Below, piece by piece: positions 50,825-59,813 of a DNA stretch of 59,863 nt. This DNA comes from Clostridia bacterium (GTDB lineage Bacteria > Bacillota > Clostridia > Christensenellales > CAG-138), in NCBI GenBank assembly GCA_017388175.1, contig JAFOTD010000089.1:1-59863 (forward strand), given 5' to 3'. The translations under genes and the position numbers were made by a program. Numbering within the stretch: the stretch's first letter is position 1; every line of letters starts with the position of its first letter. The notes under the pieces are model-generated. The model did no database searches. It was given only the letters and a program-made list of their open reading frames with translations, and was not told the origin of the DNA.

Positions 50825-52688
50825 ATTTCAGCGCTTCACGCATAGCGTCTTCTTTGTACTGATGCATGTATAGGTCGTGGTAGTATCCGCCGAACTTCAG
50901 AAGCGTTTCGTGATTGCCCTGCTCTACGATCGCACCGTTTCGGATCACAAGGATGCGGTCGGCGTTGCGGATCGTGGAGAGACGGTGCGCGACAACGATA
51001 CTCGTGCGCCCTTTCAGCACCTCATTGATGGCGCTTTGAATGAGCTGTTCGGTTTCGGTGTCGATCGAGCTCGTCGCCTCGTCGAGCACGAAGATCTGCG
51101 GATTCGCAAGGATCACGCGCGCGAACGAGATGAGCTGCTTCTGCCCGGTGGACAGACGGACGCCGCCTTCGCCGACCTCGGTATCGTATCCGTTCGGCTG
51201 CCGTTCGATAAATTCGTCCGCGTGGACCATCGCGGCGGCGCGGCGTACGCTTTCCTCGTCCGCATCGGGACGCCCAAAGCGAATGTTGTCGCGGATCGTG
51301 CCGGAGAACAGATGCGGGCTTTGCAGCACGTACCCGAGCGAGGATTGCAGCCAAAGCTGAGAGCGCTCGCGGTAGTCTTTGCCGTCGATCAGGATCCGGC
51401 CCTTCTTCGGCTCATAGAAACGGCAGATCAGGTTGACGATCGTGGACTTTCCCGCGCCGGTCTCGCCGACCAGCGCGATCGTTTCGCCTGCGCGGATATG
51501 CAGGTTGAAGTCGGAGAGCAGCGGCTCGGATTCTTTATAGTAGAAATCCACGTGATCGAAGAGGATATCGCCTTCGATCGCTTCCCAGTTTTCACGCTTC
51601 GGATCCATCGAAGTGCCGTATTTTTCCTCGGCCTCGGGCGTATCCCGCACCTCGGATTCGGTGTCGATCAGACTCAGCACGCGCTCCGCGCTCGCCTGCG
51701 CGCTCTGCATGTCTGCAAAGATGCCCGCAAGCTGCTGGATCGGATCAAACAGGCTCGAAGCATAGTTGATGAACGAGACGAGCGTACCGGCGGTGATAAC
51801 GCCGAGAAACGTCTCCTTCCCGCCGATGGTCGCTTCCACGCCCGCGCCGCCGAAGATCAGCGCGAGAGCCGTGCCGACCGCGCCGAGTGAGATGACGAGG
51901 GGGAAGAACGTCGCGGAAAGAACGGACGCCTTCACGCTTGCCTTGCGCATATCCGTCGTGATCGCGTCAAACTCCTTTGCGTTCTCCTCCTCACGCACGA
52001 GCGTCTTTGTCGTCATCGCGCCCATGATGCCCTCGTTGAACGCGCTCGTGATGCGCGAATTGTGCTTTCTCGCGATACGCTGGTAGCGAAGGATCCTGCG
52101 CTGGATATATAGACTGACAAGCGCGAGCGGCGGGATGACAGCCATCACGATCAGCGCCAGCTTCCAGTTGAACCAGAACATCGCGCCGAAGCAGAAGATC
52201 ATGTAGAAGAAGCACCAGAGAAAGTCCGTGATGCTCCACGCGATCATGTCGGAAAGGCGCGCGACGTCGCTGACCATACGCGCCATGAGGTAGCCTGCGG
52301 AGGTCTTGTCGTAGTAAGAGAACGAAAGCGTCTGCAGCTTCAGGTACGCTTCCTGCCGGATCGCGTAGGAGATCGCCATTTCCATTTCGCCGGAACGGCT
52401 GATGAACCGCGTCGTAAAGAAGCCCTGCACGATCACGAGCGCGGCATATACGGCGAAGAACGGCCAAAGCCCGTCCGTGGACGGCGCGGCATCCGGCCGC
52501 ACGAAGCGGTCGATCGCAAATCGCGTCAGGATGGGGTAGAGCGCGTCGATGATCGCGACGATCAGCATGCTGATGAGGATGCGGACAAACAGTGCGCGGT
52601 TGCGCAGCGCGTAATGGAAGATCCGTTTCCAGAGCTTCGCGTCCATCTTTTCCTCGCGATCGATTTCCTGCTCGTTGTCGTAACTCAT
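50823..52688 (-). CDS. ABC exporter half-transporter, canonical Walker B subunit
   Basis: A 621-aa fused permease-ATPase of the heterodimeric multidrug type (BmrCD/LmrCD-like). Six helices occupy about residues 30-330, followed by an ATPase domain with Walker A GETGAGKSTI, Q-loop, a signature VRLSTGQKQL (non-canonical LSTGQ), Walker B FVLDEATSSID with catalytic Glu, and the H-loop His in VAHRLST. Its ATG overlaps the stop of the partner gene by four bases. Substrate unknown. Confidence 0.93.
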   Translation of the reverse strand: MSYDNEQEIDREEKMDAKLWKRIFHYALRNRALFVRILISMLIVAIIDALYPILTRFAIDRFVRPDAAPSTDGLWPFFAVYAALVIVQGFFTTRFISRSGEMEMAISYAIRQEAYLKLQTLSFSYYDKTSAGYLMARMVSDVARLSDMIAWSITDFLWCFFYMIFCFGAMFWFNWKLALIVMAVIPPLALVSLYIQRRILRYQRIARKHNSRITSAFNEGIMGAMTTKTLVREEENAKEFDAITTDMRKASVKASVLSATFFPLVISLGAVGTALALIFGGAGVEATIGGKETFLGVITAGTLVSFINYASSLFDPIQQLAGIFADMQSAQASAERVLSLIDTESEVRDTPEAEEKYGTSMDPKRENWEAIEGDILFDHVDFYYKESEPLLSDFNLHIRAGETIALVGETGAGKSTIVNLICRFYEPKKGRILIDGKDYRERSQLWLQSSLGYVLQSPHLFSGTIRDNIRFGRPDADEESVRRAAAMVHADEFIERQPNGYDTEVGEGGVRLSTGQKQLISFARVILANPQIFVLDEATSSIDTETEQLIQSAINEVLKGRTSIVVAHRLSTIRNADRILVIRNGAIVEQGNHETLLKFGGYYHDLYMHQYKEDAMREALK

Positions 52689-54499
52689 GCCTGTTCGCCT
52701 CCTTCCGTCGGAAAATCCTGAATCTCGGCGATGCGCCGGTATAAACCTTCTTCTTTCAGCAGCTTTTCGTGCGTGCCGTTCTGCACAAGCCTGCCGTGGT
52801 CAAGCACAAGGATCTGATCCGCCTCGCACAGCGTTGTGATGCGGTGCGAAATGATAAAGAGGATCCCGTTCCCGTGGTGACGCCGAAGCGCTTCACGGAT
52901 CTTTGCGTCGGTCTCGGTATCGACCGCGCTCATCGAGTCGTCGAAGATCATGATCGGCGCCTTCTGCATCAGCGCCCGCGCGATGGCGACACGCTGCTGC
53001 TGCCCGCCCGAAAGCGTCACGCCGCGTTCGCCGACGACCGTGTCGTAGCCGTCCGCGAACTTTTCGATCACGTCGTGGACCGCCGCCTCGCGCGCGGCTT
53101 CGATCATCTCCGCTTCGGAGGCTTCCGGCGCGGTCAGCATGATATTTTCCCGGATCGAACGCGAATACAGGAACGGCTCCTGCAAAACGATCGCGATGTT
53201 TTTCCGCAGCAGCGCATGGTTGATGTCGTTGATCGGCGTGCCGTTGATCGTGATCTCGCCGCCGGTCGCGGGGTAGAGCCGCTGCAGCAGCTGAACGAGC
53301 GAGCTCTTCCCGCTGCCGGTGCTGCCTAAGATGCCGATCGTCTGGCCCGACTTTGCCGTGAAGCTGATGTCGTCGAGCACGTCGTTTTTCGTATCGTAGC
53401 CGAACGTCACGTGCGAGAACGCGATATCGCCGTTCAGATCGCAGTCGGTTCTTGCCGCGCCGGGCTCGGTCTCGTCGTCTGCGTTCATGATCTCGTTCAG
53501 ACGATCCAGCGACACCGTCGCCTTGCCCATGTCGGCAAGCACACGGCCGAGCTGACGGACCGGCCAGGTCAGGCGGCTTGTGAGCGAGAGGAAGAGATAG
53601 ATATCGCCGAGCGTGAACGGGTTCGCGCTTCCGCGCGTATTGACGTAGAACAGGATACCGAACACAAGCGACAGAGCGATCTGCACGTAGCCGACCGCGT
53701 CGGAACTGCCCCAGTAGAAGCCAAGAAGATGCACGAGCTTCACGTTCTTTTTGCAGAAATCCCGATTCAGCGCTGTGAACTTGTCGTACTCGGCCCGCTG
53801 CTGTCCGAACGCGCGCACTACGCGTACGCCGGTCAGGTTCTCCTGTACAGCGGTCGAAAGCGCTCCTTCGGCTTCATCGACCTCCGTGAAATACTTCTGC
53901 ACATAGCGGAAGTAGAGAAAACTCGAAACGGTCAGGATCGGCATGACCGCCATCGAGATCAGTGCCATTTCCCATCGGATCAGGAACATCAGAACGGCGG
54001 CGACGACAAACATCACGGCGATGCGGACGATCTCGATAAGCTGGTTCGTGACGAACTTGCGGACGGTATCGACGTCGGACGTGCACCGCTGCACGAGATC
54101 GCCTGTCGAAACGTGCTTGTGATAGTCGTACGGAACGGCATTCAGCTTGCGGTACAGCATGTCGCGCATGTTCTTTGCCATGCGCTCCGATCCCTTTGCG
54201 ATGTGGATGCGCCGCACAAGCGTAAAGAGTCCGTTCAGAACGGTGAACAGCAGGAAGAACGCGCCGCACAGCCAATAGTTCCGCCCGATCGGGCCGAGCG
54301 ATTTCAGCCAATCGAACAGCCACGCGGGAAGCGACGGGTCCTGCCCCAGAAGCACCCAGTCGAGCGTATAGCTCGTGACGATCGACGAGCAGTACAGCGC
54401 GACGATCCCGAGGATCACCTCGATCGAGCTGAGCACAAAATAACCGCCTGATCCTTTCAGGGACGGTAGAAATATCGGTTTATATCGATCTTTCTTCAT
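52685..54499 (-). CDS. ABC exporter half-transporter, degenerate Walker B subunit
   Basis: A 604-aa partner of the gene at 50823-52688. Six helices (about residues 20-320), then ATPase with Walker A GSTGSGKSSL, canonical signature VTLSGGQQQR, but Walker B MIFDDSMSAVD in which Asp replaces the catalytic Glu. Paired with the other subunit this gives one consensus and one degenerate ATP site. The ATG at 54499 follows the priA stop by a single base; GGAG inside the priA end serves as ribosome site, so it is translationally coupled to priA. Confidence 0.93.
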   Translation of the reverse strand: MKKDRYKPIFLPSLKGSGGYFVLSSIEVILGIVALYCSSIVTSYTLDWVLLGQDPSLPAWLFDWLKSLGPIGRNYWLCGAFFLLFTVLNGLFTLVRRIHIAKGSERMAKNMRDMLYRKLNAVPYDYHKHVSTGDLVQRCTSDVDTVRKFVTNQLIEIVRIAVMFVVAAVLMFLIRWEMALISMAVMPILTVSSFLYFRYVQKYFTEVDEAEGALSTAVQENLTGVRVVRAFGQQRAEYDKFTALNRDFCKKNVKLVHLLGFYWGSSDAVGYVQIALSLVFGILFYVNTRGSANPFTLGDIYLFLSLTSRLTWPVRQLGRVLADMGKATVSLDRLNEIMNADDETEPGAARTDCDLNGDIAFSHVTFGYDTKNDVLDDISFTAKSGQTIGILGSTGSGKSSLVQLLQRLYPATGGEITINGTPINDINHALLRKNIAIVLQEPFLYSRSIRENIMLTAPEASEAEMIEAAREAAVHDVIEKFADGYDTVVGERGVTLSGGQQQRVAIARALMQKAPIMIFDDSMSAVDTETDAKIREALRRHHGNGILFIISHRITTLCEADQILVLDHGRLVQNGTHEKLLKEEGLYRRIAEIQDFPTEGGEQA

Positions 54500-54500
54500 A

Positions 54501-56738
54501 TCAGAACATCTCCGGTGGATTGATTTCAAAGCGCACATCGGCGCATACGTCCTTGTGCGCGTCGTGGAATGTCGCAGCGGTGGAAACGGCGTCCTTGAGC
54601 CGCTTCGTCCGAAGGAGCTTGACGAGGATCTGATACCGCGTGAATCCGGAGATCCGCGCGACCGGCGCCTCGGCCGCAACGAGCAGCAGAAGATCCTGAC
54701 TGCCTTCCTTGCCGAGCGAGTGTCTCAATTCAGCTTCGAGCGCTTTTGCGTATTCGAGACACCCTCTCTGCGCCGCGGTTTCGTCGCGATCGGCAAATAC
54801 CACACGCAAAAACAGCGAGAACGGGGGATACAGGAGCTTTTTGCGCTCCATGATCTCGTAATGGTAAAAGCTCTCATAGTCCTGCGCCTTGGCAAACCGA
54901 ACGATCGGGTGGTTCGGCTCATACGTCTGCAGTACAACGCGGCCGGGAAGATTGTCCCGTCCCGCGCGTCCGGCGACCTGCGTGAGAAGCTGGAACGTAC
55001 GCTCCGGCGCGCGATAATCGGGAAGGTTCAGAGTCGTGTCCGCGGCGACGACGCCGACGAGTGTGACGTTCGGGAAGTCGTGCCCCTTTGCGATCATCTG
55101 CGTGCCGATCAAAACCTGCGCCTCGCCGCGATGGAATGCGGATAACAGCTTTTCATAGCTGCCCTTTGTCTGCATCGTGTCCGTGTCCATGCGAAGCGTT
55201 TTCACGGCGGGGAAGAGCTTGTGTACGGCTTCCTCGACCTGCTCGGTGCCGATGCCGAATTGCTTGATAAACGGTTTTTTGCAGTTCGGGCACTCCTTGG
55301 GCAGGGGCTTTACCGCGCCGCAATAGTGACAGCGCGTGCGCGATTCGGTCTTGTGATACGTCATCGAAATGTCGCAGTTGTCGCATTTTAAGACGTACCC
55401 GCAGCTTCGGCAGCTTACGAACGTCGCGTAGCCGCGCCGGTTGATGAACAGCATCGCCTGCTGCCCCGACCCGAGGCATTCGGAAAGGCGCTCCGCAAGC
55501 TTGTCGGAAAAGATGCTGTTGTTTCCCATCAGCAGTTCGTCGCGCATGTTGACGACTTCCACGGCCGGCAAAGGCCGCCCCGCAACGCGATCCGGCAGCT
55601 TTAATAGTCTGTATTTACCGGACAGCGCGCGCGAATAGCTCATCAGCGAAGGCGTCGCGCTGCCGAGAACGAGCGCGCCGCCGGCTGTTTTTACGCGTCT
55701 TGCGGCGATCTCGCCGGTGAGGTACCGCGGCTGCGATTCGCTCTGATAGCTCGATTCGTGCTCCTCGTCGATGATGATCAGCCCGAGCTTATCGACGGGC
55801 GCAAAGACCGCGCTTCTTGCGCCGATGACAATATCGGCAAGGCCGAGGCGGATGCGCCGCCATTCGTCGAACCGCTCGCCCGGGCTGAGACGGCTGTGCA
55901 GCACCGCGATCCGGTCGCCGAACCGGTCGGTAAAACGGCCGACCGTCTGCGGCGTCAGAGAAATCTCCGGCACGAGCACAATCGCCTGTCTGCCCGCGCG
56001 GAGGCAGTCCTCGATCGCTTTTAAGTATACTTCCGTTTTGCCGCTGCCGGTAACGCCGTGCAGCAGCAGAACGTCGCCTTTGCCCTCTTCCATTGCGGAG
56101 CGGATCGCATCTGCAGCAGCCGTCTGCGCCTCGGTCAGCGCGTACGGAGGCGTATGCAGCCGAAGCTTATCGGGACGGCGGAAGACCGTTTCGGACTGCT
56201 CAACGAGGTATCCGCGCTTGATCAGCGCGTTGACCGAAGCCGTGCAGTTCGGGTAGAACGCGTTGAGATCGGGCAGCGACGCTTCCGCGCCGACTTTCGC
56301 AACAAGCTCCAGAACGCGCTTCTGCATCGGCGCTTTTTTGAGCGCTTCGTACGCGTCCGCGAGGTCGACGCCCTCCGCAAGCTTTACGGTGCGGACCTTT
56401 TTCTCTTTGACGCGCATCCCGCGAAGCTGCGCCGGGATCATCAGCCGCAGCGCGTCGACGAACAGACAGTGATAGGATTCCTTCATCCATTCGGCGAGCG
56501 CGATCTGCTCGGGCAAAAGGACGGGGTAGGGTTCGATGATCCTTTGAATGTCCTTGACGTCCGGATAGTCCGCCGTGTTTTTGAGCGCGACGACAAAGCC
56601 CTCCTTCAGATGGTCCCCGAGTCCGAACGGCACGAAAACGTGGTGCCCGACGAAAACGGACAGTCCTTCGGGAATGCGGTATGTGAACCTTCTGTCCACT
56701 GCGGTATGCGCGATGTCGACGATCACTTCTGCGTACAC
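54501..56738 (-). CDS. priA: Primosomal protein N' (replication restart helicase PriA)
   Basis: A 745-aa superfamily 2 helicase that reloads the replisome at stalled forks. N-terminal DNA-binding domain AEVIVDIAHTAVDRRFTY, Walker A LLHGVTGSGKTEVYL, DEEH box IIDEEHESSYQ, zinc-binding Cys pairs in CRSCGYVLKCDNC and CHYCGAVKPLPKECPNC, then the second RecA fold with QMIAKGHDFPNVTLVG and QVAGRAGR. The start is GTG at 56738; there is no clear Shine-Dalgarno and a terminator-like hairpin ends only about 12 bases upstream. Confidence 0.95.
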   Translation of the reverse strand: MYAEVIVDIAHTAVDRRFTYRIPEGLSVFVGHHVFVPFGLGDHLKEGFVVALKNTADYPDVKDIQRIIEPYPVLLPEQIALAEWMKESYHCLFVDALRLMIPAQLRGMRVKEKKVRTVKLAEGVDLADAYEALKKAPMQKRVLELVAKVGAEASLPDLNAFYPNCTASVNALIKRGYLVEQSETVFRRPDKLRLHTPPYALTEAQTAAADAIRSAMEEGKGDVLLLHGVTGSGKTEVYLKAIEDCLRAGRQAIVLVPEISLTPQTVGRFTDRFGDRIAVLHSRLSPGERFDEWRRIRLGLADIVIGARSAVFAPVDKLGLIIIDEEHESSYQSESQPRYLTGEIAARRVKTAGGALVLGSATPSLMSYSRALSGKYRLLKLPDRVAGRPLPAVEVVNMRDELLMGNNSIFSDKLAERLSECLGSGQQAMLFINRRGYATFVSCRSCGYVLKCDNCDISMTYHKTESRTRCHYCGAVKPLPKECPNCKKPFIKQFGIGTEQVEEAVHKLFPAVKTLRMDTDTMQTKGSYEKLLSAFHRGEAQVLIGTQMIAKGHDFPNVTLVGVVAADTTLNLPDYRAPERTFQLLTQVAGRAGRDNLPGRVVLQTYEPNHPIVRFAKAQDYESFYHYEIMERKKLLYPPFSLFLRVVFADRDETAAQRGCLEYAKALEAELRHSLGKEGSQDLLLLVAAEAPVARISGFTRYQILVKLLRTKRLKDAVSTAATFHDAHKDVCADVRFEINPPEMF

Positions 56739-56750
56739 GTGTGCTGCGAT

Positions 56751-56782
56751 AAAAAACGCCCGTTACGCGAACGCAACGGGCG
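56751..56782 (-). terminator. Intrinsic terminator between rpoZ and priA
   Basis: On the minus strand: an 8-bp perfect GC-rich stem (56775-56782 with 56757-56764), 10-base loop and T6 run, between the rpoZ stop and the priA start. Confidence 0.85.
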
Positions 56783-56794
56783 GAAAGAAAGCCT

Positions 56795-56989
56795 TCAGTT
56801 TTCTTTCGGTGCGTTCAGGATGAGTTTGTCGTGGTACAGTTCGTCCACGGCCATCGAAACGGGCTTGTTGTTGCCGAGCTTTTCCGGGTGATCCTGGAGC
56901 TGCCTTGCGCGGTTTGCCACGGCAGTGACCAGCATATAGCGGCAGCCGGCCTTTGCTACCAGCTCGTTCAGAGAAGGATAATTCATCAT
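56795..56989 (-). CDS. rpoZ: RNA polymerase omega subunit
   Basis: A 64-aa small RNA polymerase subunit that helps assembly. It has the family core MNYPSLNELVAKAGCRYMLV, AVANRARQL and the KPVSMAVDEL segment. It overlaps the end of gmk by four bases, the usual gmk-rpoZ pair. Confidence 0.95.
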   Translation of the reverse strand: MMNYPSLNELVAKAGCRYMLVTAVANRARQLQDHPEKLGNNKPVSMAVDELYHDKLILNAPKEN

Positions 56990-57612
56990 ATCGTTTCGCC
57001 TCCTGTAAGTTTCGTAATCAGTTCCGTATTTCTGCTCGTGCGGACGAGCTCCGCGCAGAGAATGGATTCCATCTCCGCGACCGCCTCATCCACGACGTCG
57101 TTGACCACCATATAATCGTACTTCGGGAGCTGTTTAAGCTCTTCAAGCGCCGCTGCCGTGCGGACGTCGATCGACTCCTGCGTTTCGGTCCCGCGTCCGA
57201 CAAGACGATCTTTTAAAATCTTGAGCGACGGGGGAGCGATGAACACCATCACCGCGTCCGGACAGGCCTCCTTGACCTTCAAAGCGCCCTGTACGTCGAT
57301 CTCGAGGATCACGTGGTTGCCCTTGTCGCGCTCCGATTCCACAAACGCCTTCGGCGTGCCGTAATAATTCATGCCGAATACGTGCATGTATTCGAGGAAC
57401 GCGTTCTCTTCGATCATGCGGTCGAACTCTTCCTTCGTGCGGAAGAAGTAGTGCACGCCCTCGACCTCACCGGGACGCGGTGCGCGCGTCGTTGCCGAAA
57501 CCGACATTTTGATCTCGGGATGCTTTGCCATCAGCGCCGCGTCGACCGTGCCCTTGCCGACCCCGGCGGGCCCGGACACGACGATCAGAAGACCCCTTTT
57601 CTTTCTTGCCAT
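56986..57612 (-). CDS. gmk: Guanylate kinase
   Basis: Converts GMP to GDP with ATP. The 208-aa protein has the P-loop VVSGPAGVGKGTV, the GMP-binding SATTRAPRPGEVEGVHYFF and the lid region RLVGRGTETQESIDVR. RemA precedes it by 10 bp. Confidence 0.97.
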   Translation of the reverse strand: MARKKRGLLIVVSGPAGVGKGTVDAALMAKHPEIKMSVSATTRAPRPGEVEGVHYFFRTKEEFDRMIEENAFLEYMHVFGMNYYGTPKAFVESERDKGNHVILEIDVQGALKVKEACPDAVMVFIAPPSLKILKDRLVGRGTETQESIDVRTAAALEELKQLPKYDYMVVNDVVDEAVAEMESILCAELVRTSRNTELITKLTGGETI

Positions 57613-57622
57613 ACAAAACTCC

Positions 57623-57886
57623 TTATGCTTCCGCGTTCCATTCGGCGTTCAGCCTTCGCGCGATGGTTTCCGATTGCAGAGCGGACAGAACGACGTGTCC
57701 GCTGTCCATGACGATGACGGCGCGGGTCTTGCGCCCGCAGCTTGCGTCGATCAGAAGTCTTCGGTCTCTTGCGTCCTGAATGAGCCGCTTCACCGGCGCG
57801 GAGTCCGGCACGACGACGGCGACGATCCGCGCGCCGGAAACGATGTTTCCGAACCCGACCGATACCAATGCAGCGTTATCCGTCAT
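57623..57886 (-). CDS. remA: RemA family DNA-binding regulator (DUF370)
   Basis: An 87-aa small beta-rich protein of the RemA family, which in Bacillus activates matrix genes. Core: [30 protein letters not shown], then [29 protein letters not shown]. It is followed by gmk and preceded by yicC, the common order in Clostridia. Confidence 0.93.
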   Translation of the reverse strand: MTDNAALVSVGFGNIVSGARIVAVVVPDSAPVKRLIQDARDRRLLIDASCGRKTRAVIVMDSGHVVLSALQSETIARRLNAEWNAEA

Positions 57887-57889
57887 GCG

Positions 57890-58765
57890 TTACTCCACGT
57901 TCTGGATCTGTTCGCGCAGCTTTTCGATCTCCGCCTTGCACGCAAGCACAGCCTTTGTCAGCTCGGCGTCGTTCGCCTTGCTGCCGATCGTGTTGCATTC
58001 GCGGTTCATTTCCTGCACGATAAAGTCCATATTCCGCCCGACCGGCTCCGCCGCGTCGAGATATGCGCGAAACTGCGCGATGTGACTCTTCAGGCGAACG
58101 AGCTCCTCGTCGATGCAGCAGCGGTCCGCAAACAGCGCGACCTCGGTCGCAAGGCGTGCGCGGTCAATCTCCGTGTCGGAGAGAACCGCTTCGATGCGCT
58201 CGTTCAGCTTTTTGCGATAATCCTCCGCAACGAACGGCGCGCGGGCGAGTATCTCATCGCGATACGCGTCCATTGCGTCCACGCCGGATTGAAGCGCCGC
58301 ACGAAGACGCAGACCTTCCGCGGCGCGCATCTCGATCAGCGCGTCGAGAGCAAGCGCAGTCGCGTCCTTTGCAAGCGCGATCAATGCGTCGGCGTCCTCA
58401 TCGGCAGGAACGATCTCGGTTACGTCCGGCAGACGAAGCACGTTTGAAAGGGTCAGATCGTCCCGAAGGGCAAGGGAATCGTTCGCTTCTCGCGCCGCGG
58501 TTACGTACGCCGAAAGCAGCGTTTGATCGACGCGGACAGTCTTTGCGTCGCTGCGCGTATTGCGATAGTTGACGAATACGTCCACGTGCCCGCGCGCGAG
58601 ACGGTCGGCGATCGTCGTACGGACCGCGTCCTCGATGCACGAAAGCACCCGCGGCAGACGCATCGAAACGTCCAGAAACCGATGGTTCACGCTTTTCAGT
58701 TCCACGGTCAGCTCGCGGCCGTCCAACGCCGCGACGCCTTTTCCGTATCCGGTCATGCTCTTCAT
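57890..58765 (-). CDS. yicC: YicC family endoribonuclease-type protein
   Basis: A 291-aa protein of the YicC/YloC family, reported as an endoribonuclease affecting small RNA turnover. N-terminal KSMTGYGKG, the VELKSVNHRFLDVSMRLP segment and the C-terminal FIVQEMNRECNTIGSKAND are diagnostic. The start at 58765 is supported by GGAGGAATCTCA upstream. First gene of the yicC-remA-gmk-rpoZ operon, with an extended -10 promoter just before it. Confidence 0.94.
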   Translation of the reverse strand: MKSMTGYGKGVAALDGRELTVELKSVNHRFLDVSMRLPRVLSCIEDAVRTTIADRLARGHVDVFVNYRNTRSDAKTVRVDQTLLSAYVTAAREANDSLALRDDLTLSNVLRLPDVTEIVPADEDADALIALAKDATALALDALIEMRAAEGLRLRAALQSGVDAMDAYRDEILARAPFVAEDYRKKLNERIEAVLSDTEIDRARLATEVALFADRCCIDEELVRLKSHIAQFRAYLDAAEPVGRNMDFIVQEMNRECNTIGSKANDAELTKAVLACKAEIEKLREQIQNVE

Positions 58766-58788
58766 TGAGATTCCTCCGCTAAATCCAA

Positions 58789-58798
58789 AGTATACCAT
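58789..58798 (-). promoter_or_regulatory. Extended -10 promoter of the yicC operon
   Basis: TATACT preceded by TGG on the minus strand, 23 bp before the start; a weak TTGTGT lies 19 bp upstream. Confidence 0.55.
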
Positions 58799-58850
58799 AT
58801 TCCGGAGCAAAAACACAAGCCCGGAACGCGGTTTTTCGTAAGTTTTTCGA

Positions 58851-59813
58851 TTAAAACAGCCGGTACAGCTCGTCCGCGCCGGGCGGATCGAGCGGGGAAC
58901 CGTCCGAAAACGCAAAATCGCGCTCCGTGACGCGTCCGATCACGGCGGCGGGAATACCCGCGCGCTGCAGCGCTTTAACCATCCGTTCGCCGTTTTCGCA
59001 GGCAATCAGCATCGAGCCGCTCGACATCAGACGGTACGGATCGAGTCCGCACGCGTCCGCGATCGCTTCGGTTTCGGGAAGGACGGGGATCGCGCTTTTA
59101 TCGACGACCGCGCCGCGGTTTGCCTGCGCCGCAAGCTCCCAGACCGCGCCGAGCACGCCGCCCTCGGTGACGTCGTGCATGGCGTGCGCGCCGTTTGCCA
59201 TGGCGATCCGGCTTTCGGGAACGACGGAAAGATGATCGGAAAGATCTCTCGCGCGCTCGATCAGCGCGTCCGGAACGCCCGAAAGCAGATCGGCGTGATC
59301 GCAGGCGATCAGCATCGTGCCCTCGAGCCCCGCCCACTTGGTCATGACGATCGCGTCGTTGGGCTTTGCGCCGCAAAGCGTTTTCACTTTCGGCGTTCTC
59401 GCAAGCACCGTCGTGCAGGTTGTAACGCGCGTAACCGCGTCGGTTACCTCGGTATGTCCGCCGATGATATCCACGCCGGCAAGCGAGGCGGCGGTTTGCA
59501 GGTCATCCGCGATCATGGCGACCGTTTCCTCGGTCGATTCCGGGGGCAGAAGCAGCGTTACGAGCAGCGCCACCGGCTCCGCACCGCCCGCGGCCGCGTC
59601 GTTGCAGTTGACGTGTACGGACAGCGCGCCGATGTGCTTTGCGTCCGCCGAGGTAATGGGATCGCAGCTTGTTACGATCAGATCGCCGTCAAAATCAAGC
59701 ATCGCGCAGTCCATGCCGATGCGCGGCGCGCCGAAGGATTCCGAACGCGTCTTTTGAAAACGGCTCAGGATCAGCCGTTCCAATGTATCGCTGTCTAATT
59801 TACCGAGCTTCAT
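58851..59813 (-). CDS. AIR synthase-related (HypE/PurM-fold) protein
   Basis: A 320-aa protein with the PurM-like two-domain fold. Visible pieces are the N-terminal metal/ATP region GAPRIGMDCAMLDFDGDLIVTSCDPI, the SVHVNCNDAAAGGAEPVALLVTLLLP helix motif, GVDIIGGHTEV, HDVTEGGVLGAVWELA and the terminal RVTERDFAFSDG. This matches AIR synthase-related proteins in Clostridia, not HypE of a [NiFe] maturation set, since no hyp genes are nearby; the reaction is unknown. It overlaps the upstream partial gene by four bases (ATGA). Confidence 0.82.
   Translation of the reverse strand: MKLGKLDSDTLERLILSRFQKTRSESFGAPRIGMDCAMLDFDGDLIVTSCDPITSADAKHIGALSVHVNCNDAAAGGAEPVALLVTLLLPPESTEETVAMIADDLQTAASLAGVDIIGGHTEVTDAVTRVTTCTTVLARTPKVKTLCGAKPNDAIVMTKWAGLEGTMLIACDHADLLSGVPDALIERARDLSDHLSVVPESRIAMANGAHAMHDVTEGGVLGAVWELAAQANRGAVVDKSAIPVLPETEAIADACGLDPYRLMSSGSMLIACENGERMVKALQRAGIPAAVIGRVTERDFAFSDGSPLDPPGADELYRLF

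Noticed and set aside
52685..52990. Inactivating change in the 604-aa ABC subunit (Walker B Asp for Glu)
   Set aside because: It is the expected degenerate half of a heterodimeric exporter and the frame is intact, so it is not annotated as a pseudogene.
58851..59813. HypE of a [NiFe]-hydrogenase maturation set
   Set aside because: The fold fits, but no hyp genes or C-terminal PRIC-type Cys tail are present; the hydrogenase here is [FeFe]. Called only AIR synthase-related.
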